Assembly: GCF_002797315.1 (NCBI RefSeq)
Contig: NZ_KZ454936.1
Span: forward strand, 2,551,645 to 2,615,644
DNA length: 64,000 nt
Direction: 5' to 3'
Source of the DNA: Bacillus sp. FJAT-44742
GTDB taxonomy: Bacteria; Bacillota; Bacilli; Bacillales; Marinococcaceae
The notes beneath the pieces were generated by a model. That model did not search any database. It worked only from the letters and a program-made list of their open reading frames with translations, and was not told the origin of the DNA. Both the position numbers and the translations under genes were made by a program. Of the stretch, positions 29,092 through 36,714 are shown piece by piece; positions within the stretch are counted from its first letter, which is position 1; each line of letters opens with the position of its first letter.

Positions 29092-30372
29092 CTAGTTTCT
29101 AAATTGCGGCAAGTAGGTGGAAAGTTCCGGAATAAAGATAATAATTAGTAAAGTTAAAATCATAGCGACAAAGTAAGGGACTACAGCCTTGGACAGTGAT
29201 TCAATTGAAAGGCCGGAGATCCCCGCTCCTACAAATAAATTAACCCCAAGGGGAGGAGTAATAAATCCTACTGCTAAGTTAACAATCATAATAATTCCGA
29301 AATGAACAGGATCATACCCTAAATTAACGGCAATCGGAAGTAAAATAGGGGTAAGTATGATTATAGCAGCGAGCGTATCCATGAAGCACCCTACAACAAG
29401 AAGGAGTACTGTTATCATAAGTATGATAATAAGTGGGTTTTGAGATACTGACATCATGCCTTCAGCTACTTGATTAGGAATTTGTTCAACTGTTAGCAGG
29501 CGTCCAAAGGCAGTAGCAGTCCCTACTATAATAAGGACGGTAGCCGTAGTTAAAGCCGCATCAGCAAATACCTTAGGAAGCATTGTAAGCTTAAGTTCCC
29601 GGTAAAGCACGATCCCGGCAAACAACCCGTAAACCACAGCGACAACAGCTGCTTCAGTAGGAGTGAAAACTCCCCCGTAAATTCCTCCTAAAATAATAAC
29701 AGGAATTAACAAAGCCCATTTAGCATCCCATACAGCTTTTCCTATTCCTTTTATTGAAGTTTTTTTCTCAAGGCCCCTGTATCCCATCTTTTTGGAATAT
29801 AAGTAAGCATAAAGAATAAGAGCTCCTCCTACAAGTAAACCGGGGATAATCCCCGCAATAAATAAATTGCCGATTGAAGTACTTCCTGTTACCCCGTATA
29901 TAACCATAGGTATACTCGGGGGAATAATGACTCCAAGTGAGCCGGCTGCAGCTACGGTAGCCGTTGCGAACTTTTTATCATATCCCTGCCTTACCATAGC
30001 AGGAATCATAATTCCCCCTATAGCTGCAACTGTAGCGGGTCCAGAACCCGAAATTGCTGCAAAAAACATACAAGTAATAATTGTGGCAATAGCAAATCCT
30101 CCTGTTTTGTTTCCTACAAGAGAATTGGCTACATTAAATAACCTTTCAGACACCCCGCCTTTCCCCATAATTTCGCCAGCTAGTATAAAAAAAGGCACAG
30201 CCATTAACGGAAATGAATCTATCGAAGTAATTAGTCCTTGGACTAAAAACTCAACTGGCAATGTCCCTGAATAAATAATAGCTATTAACGAAGCAAGACC
30301 TAAAGCGATCCCAATAGGAACGCTAAGGAGCAAAAAGAAAGCAAAGCTGCCAAATAAAACTAAAGTAGTCAA
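29092..30372 (-). CDS. dctM: TRAP transporter large permease, DctM family
   Basis: 426 residues, almost entirely hydrophobic with about 12 membrane segments. Family motifs are visible: FFILAGEIMGKGG, GSGPATVAAIGGIMIPAMVRQGYD and IPPSIPMVIYG, and FITPPLGVNLFVG near the end. DctM is the sodium-driven transport channel of TRAP systems, which import carboxylates with DctQ and a periplasmic-type binding protein DctP. The start is TTG with GGAGG 7 bases upstream. It follows dctQ by 30 bp. No dctP gene is adjacent. The substrate cannot be read from the sequence. Confidence 0.93.
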   Translation of the reverse strand: MTTLVLFGSFAFFLLLSVPIGIALGLASLIAIIYSGTLPVEFLVQGLITSIDSFPLMAVPFFILAGEIMGKGGVSERLFNVANSLVGNKTGGFAIATIITCMFFAAISGSGPATVAAIGGIMIPAMVRQGYDKKFATATVAAAGSLGVIIPPSIPMVIYGVTGSTSIGNLFIAGIIPGLLVGGALILYAYLYSKKMGYRGLEKKTSIKGIGKAVWDAKWALLIPVIILGGIYGGVFTPTEAAVVAVVYGLFAGIVLYRELKLTMLPKVFADAALTTATVLIIVGTATAFGRLLTVEQIPNQVAEGMMSVSQNPLIIILMITVLLLVVGCFMDTLAAIIILTPILLPIAVNLGYDPVHFGIIMIVNLAVGFITPPLGVNLFVGAGISGLSIESLSKAVVPYFVAMILTLLIIIFIPELSTYLPQFRN

Positions 30373-30402
30373 TATATTTCCTCCCTTCCTTTGAGGTCAT
30401 TC

Positions 30403-30975
30403 TTAGCCTCTGCTTCCTTTAAATTTCTCAGGCAGGGGTTGTTCTACATCTCCTCTTTCTAAAGCGTCATCAAGTTCTGTTTTTACGTAAAACTCTTCTT
30501 TTCCTAATAGGGCCTTTAGCTGCAAATACATTTGCTGAATGATCCTGACAGCTGTTAAGCTCATCCCAATTGGCGCAGCCGCGTATACCACTCCCATAGG
30601 CAGGTTCAAGGAAGGTGATGTTTGCCCAAACAATAATAAGCTTTCCGTTATTCTATAGCCATATATTACTACAAACACGGCAAATGATAAGAAACATAGA
30701 TTAGCTGCCATGTGTAATAAAATCTTGCCTCTTTCTTTTAAAAGTAAAAGCAAGACATCAACTTTAATATGTCTCTGTTTTTTCACTCCATAACTTATCC
30801 CGATATAAACTAGCCAGATAAAGCAGTACCTTGCCAGCTCTTCAGACCATGCTAATGAACTGCCTAAAAAATACCGCATAAACACCTGGAGAGCAATAAC
30901 ACCTACCATAATACCTGTAAATATGACAAGTAGCAGTTCCTCCAGGTGCTTATCTAAATATGTAACGATTCTCAT
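30403..30975 (-). CDS. dctQ: TRAP transporter small permease, DctQ family
   Basis: 190 residues with four membrane segments (about 13-33, 48-66, 85-108 and 125-148). The family signature WSEELARYCFIWLVYIG and KKQRHIKVDVL are present. DctQ forms the membrane unit with DctM. The start at 30975 follows AAAGGAGG at 7 bases; upstream in-frame codons lack a site. It is the first gene of a two-gene operon with a good promoter at 31104-31131. The C-terminus is charged and cytoplasmic. The missing DctP must be encoded elsewhere if the system works. Confidence 0.92.
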   Translation of the reverse strand: MRIVTYLDKHLEELLLVIFTGIMVGVIALQVFMRYFLGSSLAWSEELARYCFIWLVYIGISYGVKKQRHIKVDVLLLLLKERGKILLHMAANLCFLSFAVFVVIYGYRITESLLLFGQTSPSLNLPMGVVYAAAPIGMSLTAVRIIQQMYLQLKALLGKEEFYVKTELDDALERGDVEQPLPEKFKGSRG

Positions 30976-31103
30976 CACTTTGCCTCCTTTAAACAGGACA
31001 ATTTCTCCCGTTTCTGCTGACACGAAGGCGTTTCCACTACTAAATAAGCAGTCTCCATTCCCTCGGCTGCATCCACTATGACGTTGGGGTTTTTCCTTAC
31101 ATT

Positions 31104-31131
31104 ATTATATGACAAAAAATTTGTTTTTCAA
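31104..31131 (-). promoter_or_regulatory. sigma-A promoter of dctQM
   Basis: Minus strand TTGAAA, 16-bp spacer, perfect TATAAT. It leaves a leader of about 120 nt before dctQ. Confidence 0.65.
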
Positions 31132-31163
31132 TGAATTTTTAGAAATCAAAGCCTGCAACAGTA

Positions 31164-31214
31164 ATAAAAAATACCTCTTCCCTCACTGTAAACATTAGAG
31201 GAAAGAGGTATTTT
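31164..31214 (-). terminator. terminator after secreted-protein gene
   Basis: Minus strand AAAATACCTCTTTCCTC / GAGGGAAGAGGTATTTT with a loop of about 13 nt and a T-rich tail, about 40 bp past the stop at 31256. Confidence 0.85.
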
Positions 31215-31255
31215 CATTTATTTACATCATATCAGGTATAAAGGCTCTTTTCTTT

Positions 31256-31633
31256 TTAATTCTTTTCCCAAACCCAGCTGTATAACTGGCTTTCTCCGTT
31301 TCTCCACCGTATATCAAAACGCTCTAAATCCGGAAAGGGACCGTTTTTAAGGCGGACTGCTAACTCTTCAGCCTCTGCTTCTTCAGATAAATCAAGCAAA
31401 GCAAAAACTTTTTCTACATTAGGTTTCGCCTTCTCACCATGAAGGACTTTGTCACCATGATGCCATTCATATGTTCCTGGGCTGTCAAATTCCCAATGAT
31501 AAACGTCTCCATCAGCCTCAAGAGTTACCCGAAAAGAGAAATTTTCCATTAATTCATCGGCATAGACTACTGATGGAGCAAAAATACCACAAAGCAGAAA
31601 TGCCATTGTCAAAAATACCGGCAAGCTTCTCAT
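31256..31633 (-). CDS. secreted hypothetical protein, 125 residues
   Basis: A clear signal peptide (charged start, hydrophobic core LPVFLTMAFLLCGIFAPSV, cleavage likely after VYA near residue 25) is followed by about 100 residues rich in Trp, His and acidic residues (VYHWEFDSPGTYEWHHGDK; DIRWRNGESQLYSWVWEKN). No lipobox Cys is placed to make it a lipoprotein. A GAGGTG site precedes the ATG and a terminator follows, so it is a monocistronic gene. I do not recognise the family; the pattern suggests a small beta-rich extracellular domain. Confidence 0.8.
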   Translation of the reverse strand: MRSLPVFLTMAFLLCGIFAPSVVYADELMENFSFRVTLEADGDVYHWEFDSPGTYEWHHGDKVLHGEKAKPNVEKVFALLDLSEEAEAEELAVRLKNGPFPDLERFDIRWRNGESQLYSWVWEKN

Positions 31634-31678
31634 GAAATCACCTCATCCATAATTTGCCGATATTTTTTTATTTTATAC

Positions 31679-32452
31679 TTATTCCTCTGCTTTTCCCCTG
31701 TATTTATGCAGAACGTCTACTCCCCCTGTTACTTCTATTACTGATCCTGTGATCATATCCGAATCTTCCTCGCATAAGAACGCAATCGTCCTTGCAATGT
31801 CTCCACCGGTTCCCGGCCTCCCTACCGGTGTTATGTTATCGGTTTTCCCTTTCGCCTCCTGAATACTTGCCTCTTTATTCTCTTCAGTAATTACCCCTGG
31901 ACAAACCATGTTCACGGTGATACCATTTTCGGCTTCTTCCAGTGCAACTGACTTCATTAGAGAAACAAGACCTACTTTGGACGCAGCATAAGCAGAACGG
32001 TACAGCCATCCAGGTGCGTCGCCGGCCCCCTGGAACCCATATGTAATGATCCTTCCATACTTCTGCTCGCGCATGTGGGGAACAACATGCTGAAATAGAT
32101 AAAACATAGAAGTCAGGTTCCCGTCTACCATTTCATGCCACTCTTCCGGCTTATAATCCATTAACTTTTTCCGTTCAAATACATAAGGTCCAGCATTATT
32201 CACTAACACATCAATTCGTCCAAACCGGTTTACTCCTTCACTTACAATCCGTGCTAAATCTTCTTTTTTTGTTACATCTCCCTGAACGATATGTATTTGA
32301 CCAAGCTTATCGTGGTATTGCTCTTTTAAGGCCTGCACTGCCCGTATGTCGCTTCGGTAACTCACGGTCACAGCGTACCCTTTATTTAAAAACGTCTCCG
32401 TGACTTTTCTCCCCAAGCCTTTTGAGCCTGCAGTGATAATTGCATGACGCAT
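31679..32452 (-). CDS. ytkK: short-chain dehydrogenase/reductase (YtkK-like)
   Basis: 257 residues, Rossmann SDR. The nucleotide motif is TAGSKGLGR (variant of TGxxxGxG), the structural motif is VLVNNAGPY, and the catalytic Tyr/Lys pair is in SAYAASK. The C-terminus VIEVTGGVDV fits FabG-like proteins. The serine that usually sits about 13 residues before the Tyr is not visible: the corresponding region reads ITYGFQGAG. Position between ytkL and argH matches B. subtilis ytkK. It is probably an oxidoreductase of unknown substrate, with possibly altered catalysis. Confidence 0.85.
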   Translation of the reverse strand: MRHAIITAGSKGLGRKVTETFLNKGYAVTVSYRSDIRAVQALKEQYHDKLGQIHIVQGDVTKKEDLARIVSEGVNRFGRIDVLVNNAGPYVFERKKLMDYKPEEWHEMVDGNLTSMFYLFQHVVPHMREQKYGRIITYGFQGAGDAPGWLYRSAYAASKVGLVSLMKSVALEEAENGITVNMVCPGVITEENKEASIQEAKGKTDNITPVGRPGTGGDIARTIAFLCEEDSDMITGSVIEVTGGVDVLHKYRGKAEE

Positions 32453-32544
32453 GGAAGCTCCTCCTTCGACCCAGCGTTCCTAGTTCTCTCTTTCTTAAAT
32501 CATACTATGAGTTAAATTTTAAATTCAAATATTCACTCTTCCCT

Positions 32545-32574
32545 AGTAAGAAAGCCCTCTGAAGACAGAGGGCT
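32545..32574 (-). terminator. terminator after 50-residue gene
   Basis: Minus strand GCCCTCTG TCTT CAGAGGGC followed by TTTCTTACT, 9 bp after the stop of the small gene at 32583-32735. Confidence 0.8.
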
Positions 32575-32582
32575 TGTCCACT

Positions 32583-32735
32583 CTATGCTTTCATGTTTGC
32601 AGAGTGGCCTTCTTCATTGGTCTCAAGACGCTGAGAAGTGTCCGAGCCAACATGGTAATAGTCCAAAAGTTGATTATGGACATATTCTTCCCCTTCATGC
32701 TCATAGTGAAATTGCTGCTTTTGTTGTTTATCCAC
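32583..32735 (-). CDS. small hypothetical protein, 50 residues
   Basis: Starts at GTG, 9 bases after GGGAG. The product begins MDKQQKQQFHYEHEGEEYV and ends ETNEEGHSANMKA: very hydrophilic, rich in Gln, His and Glu, no membrane helix, no Cys. A strong terminator starts 9 bp after the stop. The signals at both ends and the coding-like codon use support a real gene; it occupies the spot before argH where B. subtilis also has a very small gene (ytzD), but I cannot confirm homology. Confidence 0.68.
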   Translation of the reverse strand: MDKQQKQQFHYEHEGEEYVHNQLLDYYHVGSDTSQRLETNEEGHSANMKA

Positions 32736-32828
32736 TCTTCATCTCTCCCTTCTGAGGATGGTTCCCTCGTTTTATAAGATGAGCTACTATCAGTTTTTTT
32801 ATGACAGTTCAAAATGTAACCCCTTACA

Positions 32829-32837
32829 TGGTATAAT
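32829..32837 (+). promoter_or_regulatory. extended -10 promoter of the usp gene
   Basis: TGGTATAAT is a perfect extended -10, 43-51 bp before the ATG. An overlapping sigma-B-like pair, GTATAA (32831-32836), 14-bp spacer, GGGTAT (32851-32856), lies on the same strand; it would leave an unusually short leader. Confidence 0.5.
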
Positions 32838-32879
32838 AGATTAATAGAATGGGTATATCACAAAGGGGGTGAAGGTAAC

Positions 32880-33320
32880 ATGTCTCAATACAAAAAAATT
32901 TTAGTCGCCGTGGATGGTTCGAAAGAAGCCAAAAGGGCTTTACAGCGTTCTTATTTATTCGCTAAAGAAAACAAGGCAGAATTAGTGATCGCTCATATTA
33001 TTGATACACGTACCTTTGCTACTATTGAACAATACGACCGCACAGTGGTCAGCAGGGCAGAAATGTATGGAAAAGACCTGTTGGATCAATATAAAACAGA
33101 AGCTGAGGCTGCCGGTGTGGAAACCGTCAGCACAATCGTCGATTTTGGTTCACCTAAAGTGAAAATCCCAAAAGACGTAGCAAAAAAAGTGGAGGCAGAT
33201 CTTATTATCACTGGAGCAACTGGATTAAATGCGGTGGAGCGCATGTTAATCGGCAGTGTATCAGAAGCGATCGCACGCCACGCAAAATGCGATGTTCTTA
33301 TCGTACGTAAAGACTCATAA
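32880..33320 (+). CDS. universal stress protein, UspA family
   Basis: 146 residues. The N-terminus KKILVAVDGSKEAKRAL and the ATP-binding signature GATGLNAVERMLIGSVS (G-2x-G-9x-G-S) mark an ATP-binding USP. Such proteins accumulate under starvation or stress; the exact role is not defined. A GGGGGTG site precedes the ATG. It is a single plus-strand gene ending in a bidirectional terminator shared with argH. Confidence 0.92.
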   Translation: MSQYKKILVAVDGSKEAKRALQRSYLFAKENKAELVIAHIIDTRTFATIEQYDRTVVSRAEMYGKDLLDQYKTEAEAAGVETVSTIVDFGSPKVKIPKDVAKKVEADLIITGATGLNAVERMLIGSVSEAIARHAKCDVLIVRKDS

Positions 33321-33328
33321 TGTACATG

Positions 33329-33370
33329 ATGTAAAAAAGCGGATGTCCTTTTTGGACACCCGTTTTTTAT
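33329..33370. terminator. bidirectional terminator between usp and argH
   Basis: AAAAAGCGGATGTCC TTTT TGGACACCCGTTTTTT (33333-33368) has A and T runs on both sides and serves two convergent genes; the argH stop codon lies in its right arm. Confidence 0.85.
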
Positions 33371-34752
33371 TGTTCTTTTTGATTAACTTTTTCTTTGCCT
33401 GATTCAATCGCTTTTTTGACTTGTTCAAAGCCCGTTCCTCCAGCACTGTTTCTTCTCTCCACAACAGTCTTGGGCTGAAGAACATTGTAAATGTCTTCTT
33501 CAAACAACGTACTTGCATCCTTATATTCATCAAAGGAAAGATCCAGAAGATATTTGTTTTGTTGAATACATTGAAGGACAAGCTTCCCTACAACCTCATG
33601 TGCTTCTCTAAACGGCATTCCTTTTCCGGCAAGATAATCAGCCAGCTCAGTTGCATTGGAAAAATCAGAATGAGTGGCGTTTATCATTTTCTCTTTATTA
33701 ACAGTCATCGTTTCAACCATGCCAGTAAAGATTTTCAGTGAACCAGTAAGTGTAGTAACGGCATCAAATACGCCTTCCTTATCCTCTTGCATGTCTTTAT
33801 TATAAGCTAAAGGCAGTCCTTTTAACGTTGTTAATAAAGAAAACAGGCTTCCATATACCCGACCGGTTTTGCCCCGAATCAATTCAGCCATGTCCGGGTT
33901 TTTCTTTTGAGGCATAATACTGCTTCCAGTCGCAAACGTGTCATCCAGCTCTATAAACTGAAATTCCTGGGTTGACCAGAGAATAAACTCTTCTGCCAAA
34001 CGGGAAAGGTGCATCATAATCGTTGAACCCGTACCGAGAAACTCAATAATAAAATCCCTGTCACTTACAGCATCCAGGCTGTTTTCATAAATGCCGTCAA
34101 ACTCTAAAAGCTCAGCAGAAAATACACGATCAATAGGGAAAGTAGTACCTGCCAGGGCACCTGCCCCCAGAGGGGACACATTTATTCTTTTCAGGCCATC
34201 TTCAAGGCGTGAGTAATCACGCTCAAGCATCCAGAAATATGCCATTAAATGATGAGCGAAAGAAACAGGCTGTGCACGCTGTAAATGTGTATACCCTGGA
34301 ATTAACGTCTCGACATGCTCCTCAGCCTGGCCGAGAATGGCTTTTTGAAACTGTTTTATAAGTTCCATAATTTCTTTTGTATGGTTTCGTAAATATAAGT
34401 GAATATCTGTAGCTACCTGATCGTTTCTGCTTCTTCCCGTATGAAGCTTGCCTCCTACGGAACCTATTTCATCAATCAGCAGCTTTTCCAGGTTTAAATG
34501 AATATCTTCATTTTGCACAGAATATTCAAGCTCATTATTTTTTGCTTTTTTTAAAAGCGTATGTAATCCTTGTTGAATCTTTTCTCCTTCTTCTTTAGAA
34601 AGGATTTCACACTTTGTCAGCATTTTTACATGAGCAAGACTTCCCTGGATGTCTTCTTCCACTAACTTTTGATCAAAAGGGATGGATGCCCCAAAGGCAT
34701 CCACCCACTCTTCTGCACTCTTTGTGAAACGTCCTCCCCAAAGCTTGGTCAT
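33367..34752 (-). CDS. argH: argininosuccinate lyase
   Basis: 461 residues. It splits argininosuccinate into arginine and fumarate, the last step of arginine synthesis. The fumarase-superfamily signature [12 protein letters not shown], the N-terminal KLWGGRF and the central [16 protein letters not shown] are intact, and length matches the family. The ATG overlaps the argG stop (ATGA), so the two enzymes are co-translated. It ends in the bidirectional terminator. Confidence 0.97.
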   Translation of the reverse strand: MTKLWGGRFTKSAEEWVDAFGASIPFDQKLVEEDIQGSLAHVKMLTKCEILSKEEGEKIQQGLHTLLKKAKNNELEYSVQNEDIHLNLEKLLIDEIGSVGGKLHTGRSRNDQVATDIHLYLRNHTKEIMELIKQFQKAILGQAEEHVETLIPGYTHLQRAQPVSFAHHLMAYFWMLERDYSRLEDGLKRINVSPLGAGALAGTTFPIDRVFSAELLEFDGIYENSLDAVSDRDFIIEFLGTGSTIMMHLSRLAEEFILWSTQEFQFIELDDTFATGSSIMPQKKNPDMAELIRGKTGRVYGSLFSLLTTLKGLPLAYNKDMQEDKEGVFDAVTTLTGSLKIFTGMVETMTVNKEKMINATHSDFSNATELADYLAGKGMPFREAHEVVGKLVLQCIQQNKYLLDLSFDEYKDASTLFEEDIYNVLQPKTVVERRNSAGGTGFEQVKKAIESGKEKVNQKEQ

Positions 34753-35954
34753 ACGTTTACACCCTTTTTATTTACCATGCTTTGAACCTTGGTAGGCAGA
34801 CCCCATAGGGAAATAAACCCTACTGCCGCACTATGGTCAAACTCGTCATCTGGTGTATAGGTTGCAAGCTTCTCATTGTACAGGGAGAATTCTGACTTTC
34901 TGCCTTCTACTACTGCATGCCCTTTAAACAATTTCACTCTGACTACGCCAGTGACGTTTTTTTGCGTCTCAGCAAGGAATGCTTGAAGGGCTGGAGTAAG
35001 CTGAGAGAACCATAGGCCGTTATAAATAACTTCTGTAAGCTTTTGTTCAATCATGGGCTTAAAATGTGCTACTTCTTTAGCAAGAGTAAGGTCCTCTAGT
35101 TCTTTGTGTGCTTTAATTAACGTCATAGCACCCGGACACTCATATACTTCTCTTGACTTAATCCCTACCATTCTGTTTTCTACATGGTCGATTCTGCCAA
35201 CACCGTGCTTGCCGGCTATCTCATTCAAGTAAAGGATAAGGTCATCAAGCTGATAAGCTTTACCATCAATGGCTACAGGCTTCCCTTGCTGGAATTCAAT
35301 TTCAATGACTTCCGCTTCGTCAGGAGTCTCTTCTAGAGGCTTGGTCAGCTCATAAGCTCCTTCTGGAGGCGTTGCCCATGGGTCTTCAAGAATTCCACAC
35401 TCATTACTTCTTCCCCAAAGGTTCTGGTCGACAGAGTATGGGTTGTCTAAATTCACGGGTACAGGCACATTGTTTTGTTTGGCGTATTCGATTTCTTCAT
35501 CTCTTGACCAGCCCCAGTCTCTTACAGGTGCAAGGACTTCAAGGTCTGGATTTAGTGCCTGGATAGATACTTCAAACCTTACCTGGTCGTTCCCTTTTCC
35601 AGTACATCCATGAGCCACAGCATCGGCTCCTGTCTGTTCAGCAATTTCTACAAGCTTTTTAGAAATGAGAGGTCTGGACAAAGCCGATACAAGCGGATAC
35701 TTCTGCTCATATAATGCATGTGCTTGAAGTGCAGGAAGAACGAAGTCTTCCGCGTATTCTTTCTTTGCATCAATTGTATAAGACTGAATAGCGCCTACCT
35801 TCAACGCTTTTTCTTTTACGAAATCCAAATCTTTTCCTTCACCGACGTCAAGTCCTACCGCTACTACGTCCCATCCTTGGTCAGTAAGCCACCGGATCGC
35901 TACTGATGTATCTAATCCTCCAGAATATGCAAGTACTACTTTCTTTTTACTCAT
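34749..35954 (-). CDS. argG: argininosuccinate synthase
   Basis: 401 residues. It joins citrulline and aspartate with ATP to argininosuccinate. The PP-loop [17 protein letters not shown] binds [17 protein letters not shown] and [19 protein letters not shown] are family motifs. A GGAGGG site precedes the ATG. The argG-argH order is standard. Two ARG-box-like sequences lie 20-65 bp upstream, consistent with ArgR/AhrC repression by arginine. Confidence 0.97.
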   Translation of the reverse strand: MSKKKVVLAYSGGLDTSVAIRWLTDQGWDVVAVGLDVGEGKDLDFVKEKALKVGAIQSYTIDAKKEYAEDFVLPALQAHALYEQKYPLVSALSRPLISKKLVEIAEQTGADAVAHGCTGKGNDQVRFEVSIQALNPDLEVLAPVRDWGWSRDEEIEYAKQNNVPVPVNLDNPYSVDQNLWGRSNECGILEDPWATPPEGAYELTKPLEETPDEAEVIEIEFQQGKPVAIDGKAYQLDDLILYLNEIAGKHGVGRIDHVENRMVGIKSREVYECPGAMTLIKAHKELEDLTLAKEVAHFKPMIEQKLTEVIYNGLWFSQLTPALQAFLAETQKNVTGVVRVKLFKGHAVVEGRKSEFSLYNEKLATYTPDDEFDHSAAVGFISLWGLPTKVQSMVNKKGVNV

Positions 35955-36343
35955 TAATAATCCCTCCGTGTATATCGTGAATATAAATACCTTAGTAATT
36001 ATTTTTATACATTCATTTTCAAAGAAATAAGAGGAAGCTCCTCTTTGTTTTTAATGCATGTTTTTTCAATTCAACTTATGTTTATTCAATACTTTACCAC
36101 ATACTTATATTTTTGCAATAGGTATCGAGAAAAAATTTTAAAAAATATAAATCCTGTTAATTCAACTTGCTCCCTGCCCTTGCCCGCTGCAATGTCGCAA
36201 GCCTTCTTTATCATATAATCAGGCAGGTAAAAAAGTCTACAGAGAATTTCATTTCTTTTTATTGAAGTTGTTCCTTGCTTTGTCCAAGCTTTTGGTTGTT
36301 TATGATAAAATAGCAAAAACGTGTACAGTTAGGAGGGTTCCCG
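35955..36343. other. intergenic region argG / 101-residue gene (divergent)
   Basis: 389 bases. It holds the putative ARG boxes, a 7-bp hairpin AAGAGGA AGC TCCTCTT followed on the plus strand by TGTTTTT (36027-36050), and a TATGATAAAAT (-10-like) before the plus-strand gene. No other ORF with a ribosome binding site was found. Confidence 0.45.
35976..36019 (-). promoter_or_regulatory. candidate ArgR/AhrC boxes before argG
   Basis: Two sequences, 36002-36019 (minus AAAATGAATGTATAAAAA) and 35976-35990 (minus GTATTTATATTCACG), each carry a TGAAT/ATTCA half in an AT-rich 18-mer context, resembling ARG boxes. A TTGAAA (36017-36022) may be the -35. Confidence 0.4.
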
Positions 36344-36649
36344 TTGCCATACCGATTTATTCATGATCAAAGACTCGGCATTTCTCTTCCTCAATTAGAA
36401 ACTGAGTGGGAGAATTATTCTCCAGCCTGTCAGGAAGTAATCCTGGAAAAGTGGGAGGAAATACGAGGGAAAATTCCTGAGCGTATACAAGAAATTGAGA
36501 ACATCATTAATAAGAAACAAGCAATGCTTGATAAGGAAGAAGACTTTGAAACCTCTTGCAGGCTGAATCTGGAAATCGCGGAATTGGCTTCAATTATAAA
36601 TGATCTTTGGATCTGGTATCGAACAACTCAGCACATCACGTTACATTAA
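36344..36649 (+). CDS. hypothetical protein, 101 residues
   Basis: Starts at TTG behind AGGAGGG. The product is cytoplasmic and largely helical (EVILEKWEEIRGKIPERIQEIENIINKKQAMLDKEEDFETSC would form a long coiled-coil-like helix), with a start RFIHDQRLGISLPQLETEW and an end INDLWIWYRTTQHITLH. I do not recognise the family. It diverges from argG and lies beside the mobile element, whose left end begins 42 bp after the stop, so its own terminator may have been displaced. Confidence 0.75.
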   Translation: MPYRFIHDQRLGISLPQLETEWENYSPACQEVILEKWEEIRGKIPERIQEIENIINKKQAMLDKEEDFETSCRLNLEIAELASIINDLWIWYRTTQHITLH

Positions 36650-36714
36650 AGCTCGCTTTGAATCGAATAGATAATAAAAAGTTACTAAAAAGAAGCTGGG
36701 ACAAAACTCAGTTA

